Assembly (NCBI GenBank): GCA_947462765.1
Contig: CANHQK010000009.1
Span: forward strand, 1 to 62,606
DNA: 62,606 nucleotides
Direction: 5' to 3'
From: Bdellovibrionales bacterium
GTDB lineage: Bacteria; Bdellovibrionota; UBA1018; CAIMNF01
Shown here: piece after piece, positions 19,036 to 27,261 of the stretch
Layout: the number at the start of each line of letters is the position of its first letter
How positions within the stretch are numbered: position 1 is the stretch's first letter
The notes under the pieces: generated by a model
Database searches by the model: none
What the model was told of the DNA's origin: nothing
Seen by the model: only the letters and a program-made list of their open reading frames with translations
Made by a program: the position numbers and the translations under genes

Positions 19036-20064
19036 ATGAAAAACCTCGGGAAAATCATGATCTTGGGTACGATCTGGTCCGGAATCCTCTCCGGGTGCGT
19101 TTCCAAGCGGGAGGAGGGCCCCGGGGTCAGGGTGCTGACTTATTCGAGTCTGGGAGGGAAAGGCGGATTTCTCGAAAGCGTGGCGGAGGAGTTCAGGCAA
19201 AAAACAGCATGCTCGCTCTGGATTGAGACCACCCCTGGCGCGATGCAGGTGCTTTCTTATCTCGAAGAGCCGGTGCAGAGAGAGCGACTCGATATCCTGA
19301 TGGGAGTCGACGAGATCCTTTTCGAGCGGGCCCGTCCCTATCTCATGGAAGTGGAGTTGCTCGGAGCTGAGAGCATCGCTCGCTTCGACCCCTTGCTTCG
19401 ACCGAGGATCCGGAAAGGCTTCGTGCCGGTCGATTATGGAGCGCTCACCTTCATTTACAAAAAGCAGGGCCAAGGATCCATGCAGCGTGCTCCCGCGAGA
19501 TTGAAAGATCTTTTGAAGCCCGAGTTCAAGAAGAAGTGGATCGTCCAGGATCCCCGCGCGTCCTCACCCGGGCTTTTGTTTTTCATGTTTACCGAGGGAT
19601 TGGTCGGTATCCGGGAATTGAGCCGTTCCTGGCTCGCTCTCGCACCCGGCTGGGACTCGAGTTATAAGATGTTCCTGTCAGGTGAGGCTCCGATGGTCTG
19701 GAGTTATTTGAGTTCTCTTGCCTACCATGCGTCCAAAGGCGAGCAGGACCTGTACGGACATGTGCGGCTCGAGGAGGGGTTCCCCTTGCAAGTCGAGGGT
19801 CTCGGGGTGGTGAATCGTGCCGGGAACCGGCTCGAGCAGAATCCGTGTATCCGGAAATGGATCGGCTTCGTACTCGATCCTGTGATTCAGGCCCGGCTGG
19901 TCGAGAAACAGTGGATGATGCCCGTGATCAGTGGAACGGTCCTCCCCGGACCCTTCAAGAATCTTCCGCCAGTCGATCGTGCGGCCAATCTCTCGGGTGA
20001 GTTGAAGGAAGTCGAGCGGATTCTCTCCCGTTTCGGAAGGGATGTCCGGGGTGATGGAATTTAA
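19036..20064 (+). CDS. Thiamine-type ABC transporter substrate-binding lipoprotein
   Basis: The 342-residue product has a lipoprotein signal with the lipobox ILSGC (Cys21). The mature part matches the TbpA/thiamine-binding group of periplasmic binding proteins: VDYGALTFIYKK, VQDPRASSPGLLFFMF and the SSYKMFLSGEAPMVWSY region are the expected landmarks. It would capture thiamine or a phosphate ester in the periplasm and hand it to the permease encoded next. Its end overlaps the permease gene by 23 bases. Iron-binding relatives are the main alternative; the fold alone does not fix the ligand. Confidence 0.78.
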   Translation: MKNLGKIMILGTIWSGILSGCVSKREEGPGVRVLTYSSLGGKGGFLESVAEEFRQKTACSLWIETTPGAMQVLSYLEEPVQRERLDILMGVDEILFERARPYLMEVELLGAESIARFDPLLRPRIRKGFVPVDYGALTFIYKKQGQGSMQRAPARLKDLLKPEFKKKWIVQDPRASSPGLLFFMFTEGLVGIRELSRSWLALAPGWDSSYKMFLSGEAPMVWSYLSSLAYHASKGEQDLYGHVRLEEGFPLQVEGLGVVNRAGNRLEQNPCIRKWIGFVLDPVIQARLVEKQWMMPVISGTVLPGPFKNLPPVDRAANLSGELKEVERILSRFGRDVRGDGI

Positions 20065-21361
20065 GGTCCGGATTTTCGATCCGGAAGTCCTGTCCGCGTT
20101 GCGAATGACGCTGATCTGGTCGGCTGCAGCCCTCATTCCCTCTTACATTCTGGCCATGGCCTTGGCCTCCTATTCCAGGGGGCGTGACTTGCGCGCTCTC
20201 CGTTGGTTTGCCGTCCTGCCAGGCATGTTCCACTCCTTGGTGGTGTTGGTGTTACTCAGACACTTGGCCCCGGACCTCCGTTATTCGATGGTCGCTGTCG
20301 CGTTGGCCTGGATTCTGGCGGGGGTTCCCTATCTTGCCGTCACCTTTTCGGAGGGAATCGGCGATCTCGATCCGAAAGATCGCGAGGCGATGATGAGCCT
20401 CGGAGCCTCCGGAGTGCGTCTCTGGTGGCATCATGATTTTTTACAGACTCTTCCGGTTCAGGCCACAGGGCTTCTCCAACAGCTCTGGTATTATCTGACG
20501 AGTTTCTCGATTGTGGTCATTCTTGGAGGCGGGCCTCCGAACGAGACTCTTGAGGTCGCGGTGTATTCGTCGATGCGACTCGATCGCGTGGACCCGGGGC
20601 TTGCTGTCGGATTGGCGTTTTGGCAGGCGGCAATTCTAGTACTCGTGAGGGGATGGATCGGTCGGTTCCGGTCGGGACCGGTGCACGGGTTCACTCCTCG
20701 TCATGCGGGAGAGCGGACCGCACGAAATGTCCCTCTCGCAATCGGTGCGGGGGTGGCGCTGGTGTTGCTGCTGGTGACACGACCCGAACCACGCGAGTGG
20801 ATCGGACCGCTGTTGACTTCGGTGATCCTGGCTTTCTTTTCAGCAACCGGTTCGCTCGTTTGGGCATGTGGGGCTTATCTTTCCGGGTGGAGATTTCTTG
20901 CCGAAATCGGGGCCTGGGTATCCCCGATGGTGCTGTCCTGGGTTTGTTGGACCGCCTCCATCCGATTCAGCTTCAGTTCGCTTCCGGTTTTGGTTTTGAT
21001 CCAGTCGCTTCTCTTCGCCCCTTGGTTCGCTCGTACGGTTTTTCCGCTCCTGGACCGGAGCCGTAAAACGGAAATCGATGCCGCACGACTGCTCGGTGCT
21101 GGTCCTGTCAGTGCTTGGATGCGGGTGGAGTGGCCCCGGGTACGGGGCCCCGTGCTGAGTATGGCGGGCTGGGTGGGAGCGCTATCGGTCATGGAGGTGA
21201 GCTCTGTCATGTGGTTTTCGAGGGGCGATTTTGATACCCTCTCGTCCTGGGTGCAGAACCTTTTCGTGAGATTCCGGATCGATGAGGCTACGTCGGGTTT
21301 TGCCATCCTTTGCCTGCTGGCTTATATTTTCCTTTGGTTGACGGAGAAAGGTGGAAAATGA
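20042..21361 (+). CDS. Thiamine-type ABC transporter permease (ThiP-like)
   Basis: This 439-residue membrane protein has two BPD-transport halves, each with an EAA loop: one around GASGVRLWWHH and one around ARLLGAGPVSAWMRVEWPRV. The segment LGGGPPNETLEVAVYSSMRLD closely follows the ThiP sequence between the halves. It is shorter than the 530-residue enterobacterial ThiP. The ATG at 20042 overlaps the binding-protein gene; a second ATG at 20054 is possible. The stop overlaps the ATPase start codon (ATGA), so the three importer genes are coupled. Confidence 0.82.
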   Translation: MSGVMEFKVRIFDPEVLSALRMTLIWSAAALIPSYILAMALASYSRGRDLRALRWFAVLPGMFHSLVVLVLLRHLAPDLRYSMVAVALAWILAGVPYLAVTFSEGIGDLDPKDREAMMSLGASGVRLWWHHDFLQTLPVQATGLLQQLWYYLTSFSIVVILGGGPPNETLEVAVYSSMRLDRVDPGLAVGLAFWQAAILVLVRGWIGRFRSGPVHGFTPRHAGERTARNVPLAIGAGVALVLLLVTRPEPREWIGPLLTSVILAFFSATGSLVWACGAYLSGWRFLAEIGAWVSPMVLSWVCWTASIRFSFSSLPVLVLIQSLLFAPWFARTVFPLLDRSRKTEIDAARLLGAGPVSAWMRVEWPRVRGPVLSMAGWVGALSVMEVSSVMWFSRGDFDTLSSWVQNLFVRFRIDEATSGFAILCLLAYIFLWLTEKGGK

Positions 21362-22008
21362 GTCTCGAGTGTCAGGGTCTCCGGGTGAGGGGACCCGGTT
21401 TTCAAATCACAGCCGATGATTTCAGTGTCGCGGCGGGAGAATGGTTGGAGATTTCTGCTCCGAGCGGTTTCGGAAAGTCGACCCTGCTTCGCTCCTTGAT
21501 GGGCCTCGCTCCTCTGGAAGGAGAGATCAGGATTTCCGGGTTGGATTTCAGCACAAGGCCCCTTCATCAACGGCGTTTCGGCGTGGTGTTTCAGGAACAA
21601 GCCCTTTTTTCTCACTTGAGTGCCCTCGACAATGCGCTCTTCGGTTTGAGGATCCGGGGTAGGGTCAGTGATGCGGATCAGGCACGGGCAGAGGAGTCAT
21701 TCAGAACCCTCGGCCTGCTTCACCGGATCCACGCTCCAATCGAGGAGCTTTCCGGGGGTGAACGCCAGCGTCTGGCCTTGATCCGGGCGGTCCTTTTTGG
21801 TCCGGTATTGCTTCTGTTGGACGAGCCGTTCAAGGGGCTCGATGCCCAGCATCTGTGCTTGATGATGGATTATTTACAGGCCTTTCTTAGCGTATCTCCG
21901 GTTCCTGTGGTATGGGTATCGCACCAGAACGGCACAGGTGTTCCGGGAAAGCGCCTGGTCGGGGGAGACCGCAATGGACAACGTCACTTCCAATTCCATC
22001 ATTCATGA
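21358..22008 (+). CDS. ABC transporter ATPase (ThiQ-like), unusual C-terminus
   Basis: The 216-residue ATPase starts at the ATG overlapping the permease stop. It has Walker A (APSGFGKST), Q-loop (VVFQEQALF), ABC signature (ELSGGERQR), Walker B (LLLLDEPF) and H-loop (WVSHQ), so it should energise the importer. The C-terminus is odd: after the H-loop His it becomes NGTGVPGKRLVGG..., rich in Gly, Asn and His. A shifted frame instead reads TAQVFRESAWSGETAM, closer to a normal ThiQ tail. That shifted frame runs straight into the next gene, so a small indel in the last 90 bases is possible; the catalytic core is unaffected. Confidence 0.8.
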   Translation: MSLECQGLRVRGPGFQITADDFSVAAGEWLEISAPSGFGKSTLLRSLMGLAPLEGEIRISGLDFSTRPLHQRRFGVVFQEQALFSHLSALDNALFGLRIRGRVSDADQARAEESFRTLGLLHRIHAPIEELSGGERQRLALIRAVLFGPVLLLLDEPFKGLDAQHLCLMMDYLQAFLSVSPVPVVWVSHQNGTGVPGKRLVGGDRNGQRHFQFHHS

Positions 22009-22897
22009 CCTGAAACGGATCAACCTCATTTCGGGGAAGGGTGGAGTGGGGAGAACCACGCTATCCGCGGCGATGGCCAGGGCTTCAGCGGCCAGTGGCA
22101 AGAAGACCCTGCTCCTCGAGATCGAGGATGACTCGGGTTGGGACTCGGCCTTGGCCAGATCGTTCGGACGAAAACATTTCCAGATCGAGCCCGAGCTTCT
22201 TGAGAAGAATCTTTATGGCATCAGTCTGAGCGCGACAGTCGGGCAGGAGAGATTCCTCCAGTCCTTTCTGAAGTTGAAGTCACTCACCGATCTGGTGATG
22301 GGCAACCAGGGTGTGAAGTGGTTTCTCGAAGGGGCTCCGGCATTCAAGGAGATGGGGGTTTTTTTTCATCTTCTGCTCCAGATGCGCGCTGATTTCGATA
22401 CCCTGATTCTCGATTTACCGGCTACGGGTCACTTTGTCGGACTCGCACGTCTTCCGGATCTCCTCCTGAAGATGATACCCTTCGGACCGATCGCTGATCG
22501 ATTGCGTGAGGGGCAAAAATTCTTATATGACCGTGCCAGCTCGGCAGTTTGGATTGTGACTCTTCCCCAACCGCTTCCCGTGAGTGAAGCGATCGAGCTG
22601 CGCACCGTACTTCAAAAGGAATCTCTCCCTTTCGGCGGATTCATCCTCAATCGTGCCCCTTTCAATCCCTTTACCGAGCAGGAAGAGGAGTTGTTAGAAG
22701 GTCTCTCCAGGAAGAGTGCTGCCGGGAAGCTACTGGTGGATCTCGAACGCATTCGACGCTTCCGGGATTCGAGGAACCGGTTGAAGGAGTCCATGGGATC
22801 GTCAACGGGCACGGGCTCAATCTGGATCGCGCCCGAGAGTCTCCGTCCGGACCAGGAACTGCTGATGAGCCGCAAGTTGAAGAGGGTTGAATGTTAA
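21974..22897 (+). CDS. ArsA/Get3-like ATPase, subunit 1, P-loop lysine replaced by Arg
   Basis: The start at 21974 follows GGGGAG by 6 bases; the frame is open to 21938. The 307-residue protein belongs to the deviant-Walker-A (SIMIBI) class. Its P-loop reads GKGGVGRTT: the signature lysine (Lys22) that reaches across the dimer is kept, but the lysine that grips the nucleotide phosphates is Arg27. Switch II is DLPATGH. Overlap with the following ArsA-like gene by 7 bases suggests equal expression. Function is unknown; ArsA/Get3 relatives deliver membrane proteins or drive anion pumps. The gene also overlaps the importer ATPase by 35 bases. Confidence 0.82.
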   Translation: MDNVTSNSIIHDLKRINLISGKGGVGRTTLSAAMARASAASGKKTLLLEIEDDSGWDSALARSFGRKHFQIEPELLEKNLYGISLSATVGQERFLQSFLKLKSLTDLVMGNQGVKWFLEGAPAFKEMGVFFHLLLQMRADFDTLILDLPATGHFVGLARLPDLLLKMIPFGPIADRLREGQKFLYDRASSAVWIVTLPQPLPVSEAIELRTVLQKESLPFGGFILNRAPFNPFTEQEEELLEGLSRKSAAGKLLVDLERIRRFRDSRNRLKESMGSSTGTGSIWIAPESLRPDQELLMSRKLKRVEC

Positions 22898-23961
22898 GAG
22901 ACGCGCTTTACGAGAAGCGCTGTCTGATGGTGTGCGGCGGTGGCGGAGTCGGAAAGACCACGGTTTCCGCCAGTCTCGCCGTGGCTGCGGCCCATGTCCG
23001 GAAGCGTGTGTTGGTGGTCACCATTGACCCCGCCAAGCGCCTGTTGCAGGCATTCGGTTTCAACGACGCTTTGTTGCAAGAGGGCGGAGCACCTCTGGCT
23101 CTTTCGGGTGATGTGTTGACACGATTGGGATTGCCCGAGAGTGCCGGTCTCTCCGTCGCGATCCTGAATCCCAAGTGGGTTTTAGACCGGATCGTGGCCC
23201 AAAGCTTGACTCCGGGACAGGGGTCGAAACTGAAGGATACGGTGATCTACCGTGAGATGGGTCAGATGGTGCATGGTTTGCAGGAGTACACTGCCTACGA
23301 GTGGGTGACACGGATGCTGACCGATGACGAGTACGATCTCATCGTGCTCGATACTCCCCCCGCATTCCATGCCAAGGAGTTTTTCAATGCTCCGGCCAAG
23401 ATCCGTAACTTGATGGAAAGCCGGGTTTTCCAGATCTTCATTCCGTCCGGTCATTCCTGGATTCCGTCTCTTCTCACCTTCGGTTGGGTGGAGAAACTGC
23501 TCGGTGAGAGAATTTATCGCGAGAGCAAGATGTTTTTCGAGACTTTCACAGGTCTCCGGGATCGGATCATCGCCCGTTGCGGGAAGCTTGCGGAGTTCTT
23601 CAGCCAACGCGAGGTTGCGGTCGTGGTCGTGGGCACGCCGGAATCCACCCCCGTTTTGGAACTGGAGGGGTTGATCGGGTTTCTCGAGGAAAAGCGGATT
23701 CCGGTCGAAGCGGTCGTGATGAATCAGGTGGAGCGGGCCTCGGAGTTCACACCGGAGATTCTCGGTTCAGGAATCTCCGAGGAGTTACTGGCCAAGCTTT
23801 CTGAGTTGAAACTCCATCAGGATGCCAAGGCAGATCGGGCTTTTGAAAGCATCCAACGGGTGAAGTCCCGTCACCCGGGACGGGAGTGGGTCGAGTTTCC
23901 CATGGTCTATTCACTCGATGGGTTCGAAATCCTCAAACAGAACGCTGCGCAGATGAGGTAG
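22891..23961 (+). CDS. ArsA/Get3-like ATPase, subunit 2, signature lysine replaced by Gly
   Basis: This 356-residue ArsA-family protein has the P-loop GGGGVGKTT: the phosphate-binding Lys22 is present but the signature lysine is Gly17. VTIDPAKRLLQAFG and LIVLDTPPAFHA (switch II) are typical of the ArsA family. It is exactly complementary to the preceding protein, so an obligate heterodimer with one competent nucleotide site is a reasonable inference. No arsenic-resistance genes are nearby. Its 3' end overlaps the convergent MATE gene by 29 bases. Confidence 0.85.
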   Translation: MLRDALYEKRCLMVCGGGGVGKTTVSASLAVAAAHVRKRVLVVTIDPAKRLLQAFGFNDALLQEGGAPLALSGDVLTRLGLPESAGLSVAILNPKWVLDRIVAQSLTPGQGSKLKDTVIYREMGQMVHGLQEYTAYEWVTRMLTDDEYDLIVLDTPPAFHAKEFFNAPAKIRNLMESRVFQIFIPSGHSWIPSLLTFGWVEKLLGERIYRESKMFFETFTGLRDRIIARCGKLAEFFSQREVAVVVVGTPESTPVLELEGLIGFLEEKRIPVEAVVMNQVERASEFTPEILGSGISEELLAKLSELKLHQDAKADRAFESIQRVKSRHPGREWVEFPMVYSLDGFEILKQNAAQMR

Positions 23962-25291
23962 TGGTTCTCAGGCGGGCGACAAAAACCAGGTAGCGGTGAA
24001 GCAGGAGGCCTGCGACGGTGAAGAGACCGATACTCAGACCGATCCAGAATCCTTCCACACCGCGGTTTTTCCAGAATCCGAGGTAAAGGCCCAAGGGAAT
24101 CCCGAGTCCCCAGTGGCCGATGGCGTTCATGATCGCTTGGGTTTTGGTCTCCCCGAGCCCCCTCAGACAGCCCGCGAGAATGACCTGAAGAGCGTCACCG
24201 AACTGGAAGAAGCCTGCAATCAGGATCAATTGGACCCCGATGCTCCGGGTTGCTTCATCTGTGGTGTAGAGTGCGACCAGTGGATCCCGGAAAAAGAAAA
24301 AGAAAAGTGAACCGCATGTGGCGTAGGCGAGCCCCAGTAAAAGGGTGTGACGTCCTCGGCGGACCGCTTCGCTCGGATCTCCTAGACCGAGCGAGTGGCT
24401 CATGGTGAGGGCGGCGGCTGACGAGAGACCGGCGGGAATCATGAAGACAAAACTGGCCAGACTGATGGCAATCGCATGAGCTGCGTTCTGACTGGAGTCG
24501 AAACGTGAGGCCAGAAGCCCGACCAGAATGAAGGCTCCGACTTCGAACATCATGTGGAGTGCCGCAGGGAAGCCGAGTCTCAGTATCGGAAGCGCGCGGA
24601 GTTTCATGCTCTCCAGAATGCGCGAAGGTGACAAAGCGGGGATGGCGGACTTCCTGGACAGAGACCAGAAAAGGAACAGCACGATGAACCAGCGTGACCC
24701 TACATTGGCCCATGCTGAGCCCTGCACTCCCAAAGCCGGAAATCCGGCATGTCCACCCACCCAGAGCCAGTTCAGCAGGACATTCAGAAGGTTGCCAACG
24801 AGAAGTGCCTCGGTACTGGTGTTGGGAAGCCCGCGGCACTGGAGTTCGACTCTGATCACCGGAGTCAGCAGTATCGGAGGAATGCTCCATGCAAGTAGAT
24901 CGCAAAATCGCACGACCGGATCGACGAGTTCGGGATTCATCCCATACATCGGAGCCAGGCGAGCCACTGTTGCGAGCCCGATCATGCTGAGTAATGACAC
25001 CAGCACGCTTAGTCCCACTCCTGCCCGGAAGGTTTCCTCGGCTTTTAAGGGTTCTCCGGAACCATAAGCATGCGGAATGAGGTATTCGAGGCTGGAGAGC
25101 AGTCCGATTCCGAGAATGATGAACCAGGCAAGAAATGCGGTTCCTGTTCCGATCGTCGCGGAGGCAACACTCCCCAGATCGCGACAAAAGACCAGATCCA
25201 CCACCTGCATGAGGGATTGACCAAGAAAGGTGGCCACGCTGTGAAATACGACAGGCCAATATCGGGGAGGGGTGGGGTGGGGTGTTGTCAT
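23933..25291 (-). CDS. MATE-family multidrug/sodium antiporter
   Basis: This 452-residue membrane protein has about 12 predicted hydrophobic helices and the MATE pattern of two six-helix halves. Useful landmarks are SVATFLGQSLMQVVDLVFCR at the start, the ELQCRGLPNTS loop between helices 4 and 5 and the matching LAGCLRGLGETKTQA loop in the second half. NorM-like exporters move cationic drugs in exchange for sodium or protons. The gene stands alone, convergent with the ArsA pair. No ribosome site is visible; the upstream 60 bases are very AT-rich. Confidence 0.92.
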   Translation of the reverse strand: MTTPHPTPPRYWPVVFHSVATFLGQSLMQVVDLVFCRDLGSVASATIGTGTAFLAWFIILGIGLLSSLEYLIPHAYGSGEPLKAEETFRAGVGLSVLVSLLSMIGLATVARLAPMYGMNPELVDPVVRFCDLLAWSIPPILLTPVIRVELQCRGLPNTSTEALLVGNLLNVLLNWLWVGGHAGFPALGVQGSAWANVGSRWFIVLFLFWSLSRKSAIPALSPSRILESMKLRALPILRLGFPAALHMMFEVGAFILVGLLASRFDSSQNAAHAIAISLASFVFMIPAGLSSAAALTMSHSLGLGDPSEAVRRGRHTLLLGLAYATCGSLFFFFFRDPLVALYTTDEATRSIGVQLILIAGFFQFGDALQVILAGCLRGLGETKTQAIMNAIGHWGLGIPLGLYLGFWKNRGVEGFWIGLSIGLFTVAGLLLHRYLVFVARLRTTTSSAQRSV

Positions 25292-25501
25292 CAGTTTAAC
25301 TTAATATAATAAATCAAAAGCAATAATTATCACTTCTTTGGCACTTCTGGCATCTTCGGGTTCATAGATTTTGTGGATTGAGACATCAACCACAATCACA
25401 CGTTGCAGATGATCTGGGAGTCATGAGTCCTCATTCCTCCCCCCCCCCAATCCCCGAGGGCTCGTTTCTCCCAGCTCATCTGTGACTTCTCTTCCGATTC
25501 C
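25292..25501. other. AT-rich intergenic region with a ten-C tract
   Basis: The 210 bases between two minus-strand genes hold no convincing ORF. The 50 bases next to the MATE gene are AT-rich and contain TATATT and TAAACT boxes that could serve its promoter, but no well-spaced -35 was found. A run of ten C residues lies at 25439-25448, about 50 bases downstream of the ppx/gppA stop codon. I see no clear intrinsic terminator. Confidence 0.5.
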
Positions 25502-27043
25502 TTACCTCTTCAAATCCAGAGATTTATGAAACAGCTGCTCGAACAGGACTTTCTTCTGTTCGAATCGAAGCTGTTCCAGATCGCAGGGCGTCTTTGCTGA
25601 AAAACGGAGCTCCACAGTCCGCTTCGCCGTTCGGGCGCTCCGGAACTTCAAGGCCCCCTTGTGGGTCCGATCGCAAGCATCGGCGATTTGCAGGAGTGCG
25701 AGCAGTTTCAAGAAAACAGGACGGAGTTCGTCTTTTCTCTCGAACGGGATTTTTTTCTCATTCTTTTTCTCGAGAAGCTTCTCTTCTTTGTGGAAGCGAC
25801 AAAGTGAGGCAATCAGCTGCGCCTCCCATCCGTGCATGCCGATGAAGTTCGCATTCTTCACCATGTATTCCGAGTGTTCAGCATGGTGAGCGTGGCTGAT
25901 GGTCTCTCCGACATCATGGAGCAATGCGGCCGCTCCGAGGTAGGGTCGCCAGTCCATCTTCAGGCCGTGTACGGATTTGAGCCGGTCGAAAAGAAACTCG
26001 GCGTGGTGACGAACCGTCCGGGCATGGTTGAGATCGACGCCCCAAGCTTGGATGCGCTTTTCGATTTCATCGAGTGAAAACTGCGTAGATCGCGATCTCG
26101 AAGGCGAAATCCGTGCAAGAGCGTCGACTAAGATGCCGTCGCGAAGCGCGTACTCGGTGGTCCGGATCCGTTTGGCATGAAGGAGTAGGGCGATTTCGTC
26201 GAGCAGGATTCCGCCCGCGAGGATCAAGTCCACCCGTTTGGGTTCCATGCCTCCCATGGAGAGGAGTTCGGCAGTGGTGCGTTTCTGGATGAGTCCCACC
26301 ACCCTTGAGAGGTCTTTTTTCAAGAAGGGGATATGCCCGCGATCCTTGTCTCGATTGACGAGTTTGGCGAGGGCGATGATGCTGCCGGAAGATCCGATGA
26401 TGGTGTCGACCCGTGGCCAGCGATCGATCAGGATTTTCGGGAGGATCACACTTTTGATGAAGGAGCGGAGCTCGACCACCGGATCGGCCTGCTTCGGAGA
26501 GCGCTTCGGAGGCTGTGATTTGAGGAATACCTGCTGGAGTTTGGCGACTCCGAGGTTGAAGCTCTGTGAATGAAGGATCTGGCGACCCTTGCAGATCGAA
26601 ATCTCCGTGCTGCCGCCTCCGATGTCGACCAGAGCGAAAAGCCCTTTCGGGAGCTCTTTTTCATGACCGAGAATTCCCTTGGCGATGAGGGAGGCTTCTT
26701 CGGCACCCGAGATCATACGGAATGCAACCCCGGTCGATTTTTCGATCTCCTCGAGGAACTGTTCGCCATTCGAGGCGTCCCGGATCGCAGCGGTTCCGAA
26801 AGCGATCGACTGGTCCACGGATAGTGCGTCCATGGTCTCTTTGAAGGATTGAACCGCTTCGAGAGTCCGACGTTTGCTGTCCTCAGCGAGCGTGCCATTC
26901 AAGAAAAGATCCTCGCCCAGACGGACCATGGTCTTTTCACGGTAAAGACGTCGATGTTGGAGTAAACCCTTCCGGTTTGCCGACACCTCTTGGATGTCAA
27001 ACCGGATCGAGTTGGTTCCGAGGTCGATAATGGCGATTCTCAT
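25502..27043 (-). CDS. Ppx/GppA-family exopolyphosphatase or pppGpp phosphatase with HD domain
   Basis: This 513-residue protein starts with the actin-fold phosphate loop IDLGTNSIRFDIQ, then GTAAIRDASNG, the catalytic-glutamate segment SGAEEASLIAKGIL and the second loop VDIGGGSTE. The C-terminal 200 residues carry an HD motif (LLHDVGETISHAHHAEHSEY) as in long Ppx/GppA enzymes. The family hydrolyses polyphosphate and pppGpp; which one cannot be told. GAGGCAGG precedes the ATG. It is the last gene of the mazG-coaE cluster, separated from the small basic-protein gene by a triplicated 16-base repeat. Confidence 0.92.
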   Translation of the reverse strand: MRIAIIDLGTNSIRFDIQEVSANRKGLLQHRRLYREKTMVRLGEDLFLNGTLAEDSKRRTLEAVQSFKETMDALSVDQSIAFGTAAIRDASNGEQFLEEIEKSTGVAFRMISGAEEASLIAKGILGHEKELPKGLFALVDIGGGSTEISICKGRQILHSQSFNLGVAKLQQVFLKSQPPKRSPKQADPVVELRSFIKSVILPKILIDRWPRVDTIIGSSGSIIALAKLVNRDKDRGHIPFLKKDLSRVVGLIQKRTTAELLSMGGMEPKRVDLILAGGILLDEIALLLHAKRIRTTEYALRDGILVDALARISPSRSRSTQFSLDEIEKRIQAWGVDLNHARTVRHHAEFLFDRLKSVHGLKMDWRPYLGAAALLHDVGETISHAHHAEHSEYMVKNANFIGMHGWEAQLIASLCRFHKEEKLLEKKNEKKIPFERKDELRPVFLKLLALLQIADACDRTHKGALKFRSARTAKRTVELRFSAKTPCDLEQLRFEQKKVLFEQLFHKSLDLKR

Positions 27044-27047
27044 CCTG

Positions 27048-27095
27048 CCTCAGAACTGAGCTGCTTCAGAATTGAACTGTTTCAGAACTGAACCG
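27048..27095 (-). repeat. Three tandem 16-bp repeats upstream of ppx/gppA
   Basis: Units at 27048-27063, 27064-27079 and 27080-27095 share the core CAGAACTGA (one copy CAGAATTGA) in the same phase, three perfect-length copies with few mismatches. They fill almost all of the 59-base gap between the small basic protein gene and the phosphatase gene, right before its ribosome site. Such arrays can be operator or mRNA-protein binding sites. Confidence 0.8.
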
Positions 27096-27102
27096 TGTCA
27101 AA

Positions 27103-27249
27103 TCAGCGGGCGCGGTTGATTTTGCGCTGCTTCATCTTTTTTGAGTTCGCCTGGTCGATCTTGTGAGGGCGAAGGGAAGGGTTCTTCTTGTGCTCGGTCG
27201 CACGGTCTTTTTTCATTTTGCTTTTCTTAACACTGAGACGAGTTGCCAT
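27103..27249 (-). CDS. Small, highly basic protein of 48 residues
   Basis: The frame from the ATG at 27249 to the TGA at 27103 encodes 48 residues, roughly half Lys/Arg/His (MATRLSVKKSKMKKDRATEH at the start, ending KINRAR). It begins 12 bases after the coaE stop codon, with a weak AAAGAA ribosome site, and precedes ppx/gppA. Composition and size resemble small ribosome- or RNA-associated proteins, but I recognise no family. It is below common gene-finder length limits. The lack of hydrophobic segments rules out a membrane peptide. Confidence 0.65.
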   Translation of the reverse strand: MATRLSVKKSKMKKDRATEHKKNPSLRPHKIDQANSKKMKQRKINRAR

Positions 27250-27261
27250 GTTCTTTGGGTA

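Noticed and set aside
24255-25259. 334-codon minus-strand frame in MATE region
   Set aside because: Same strand but shifted frame over the MATE transporter; Arg/Ser-rich without membrane helices.
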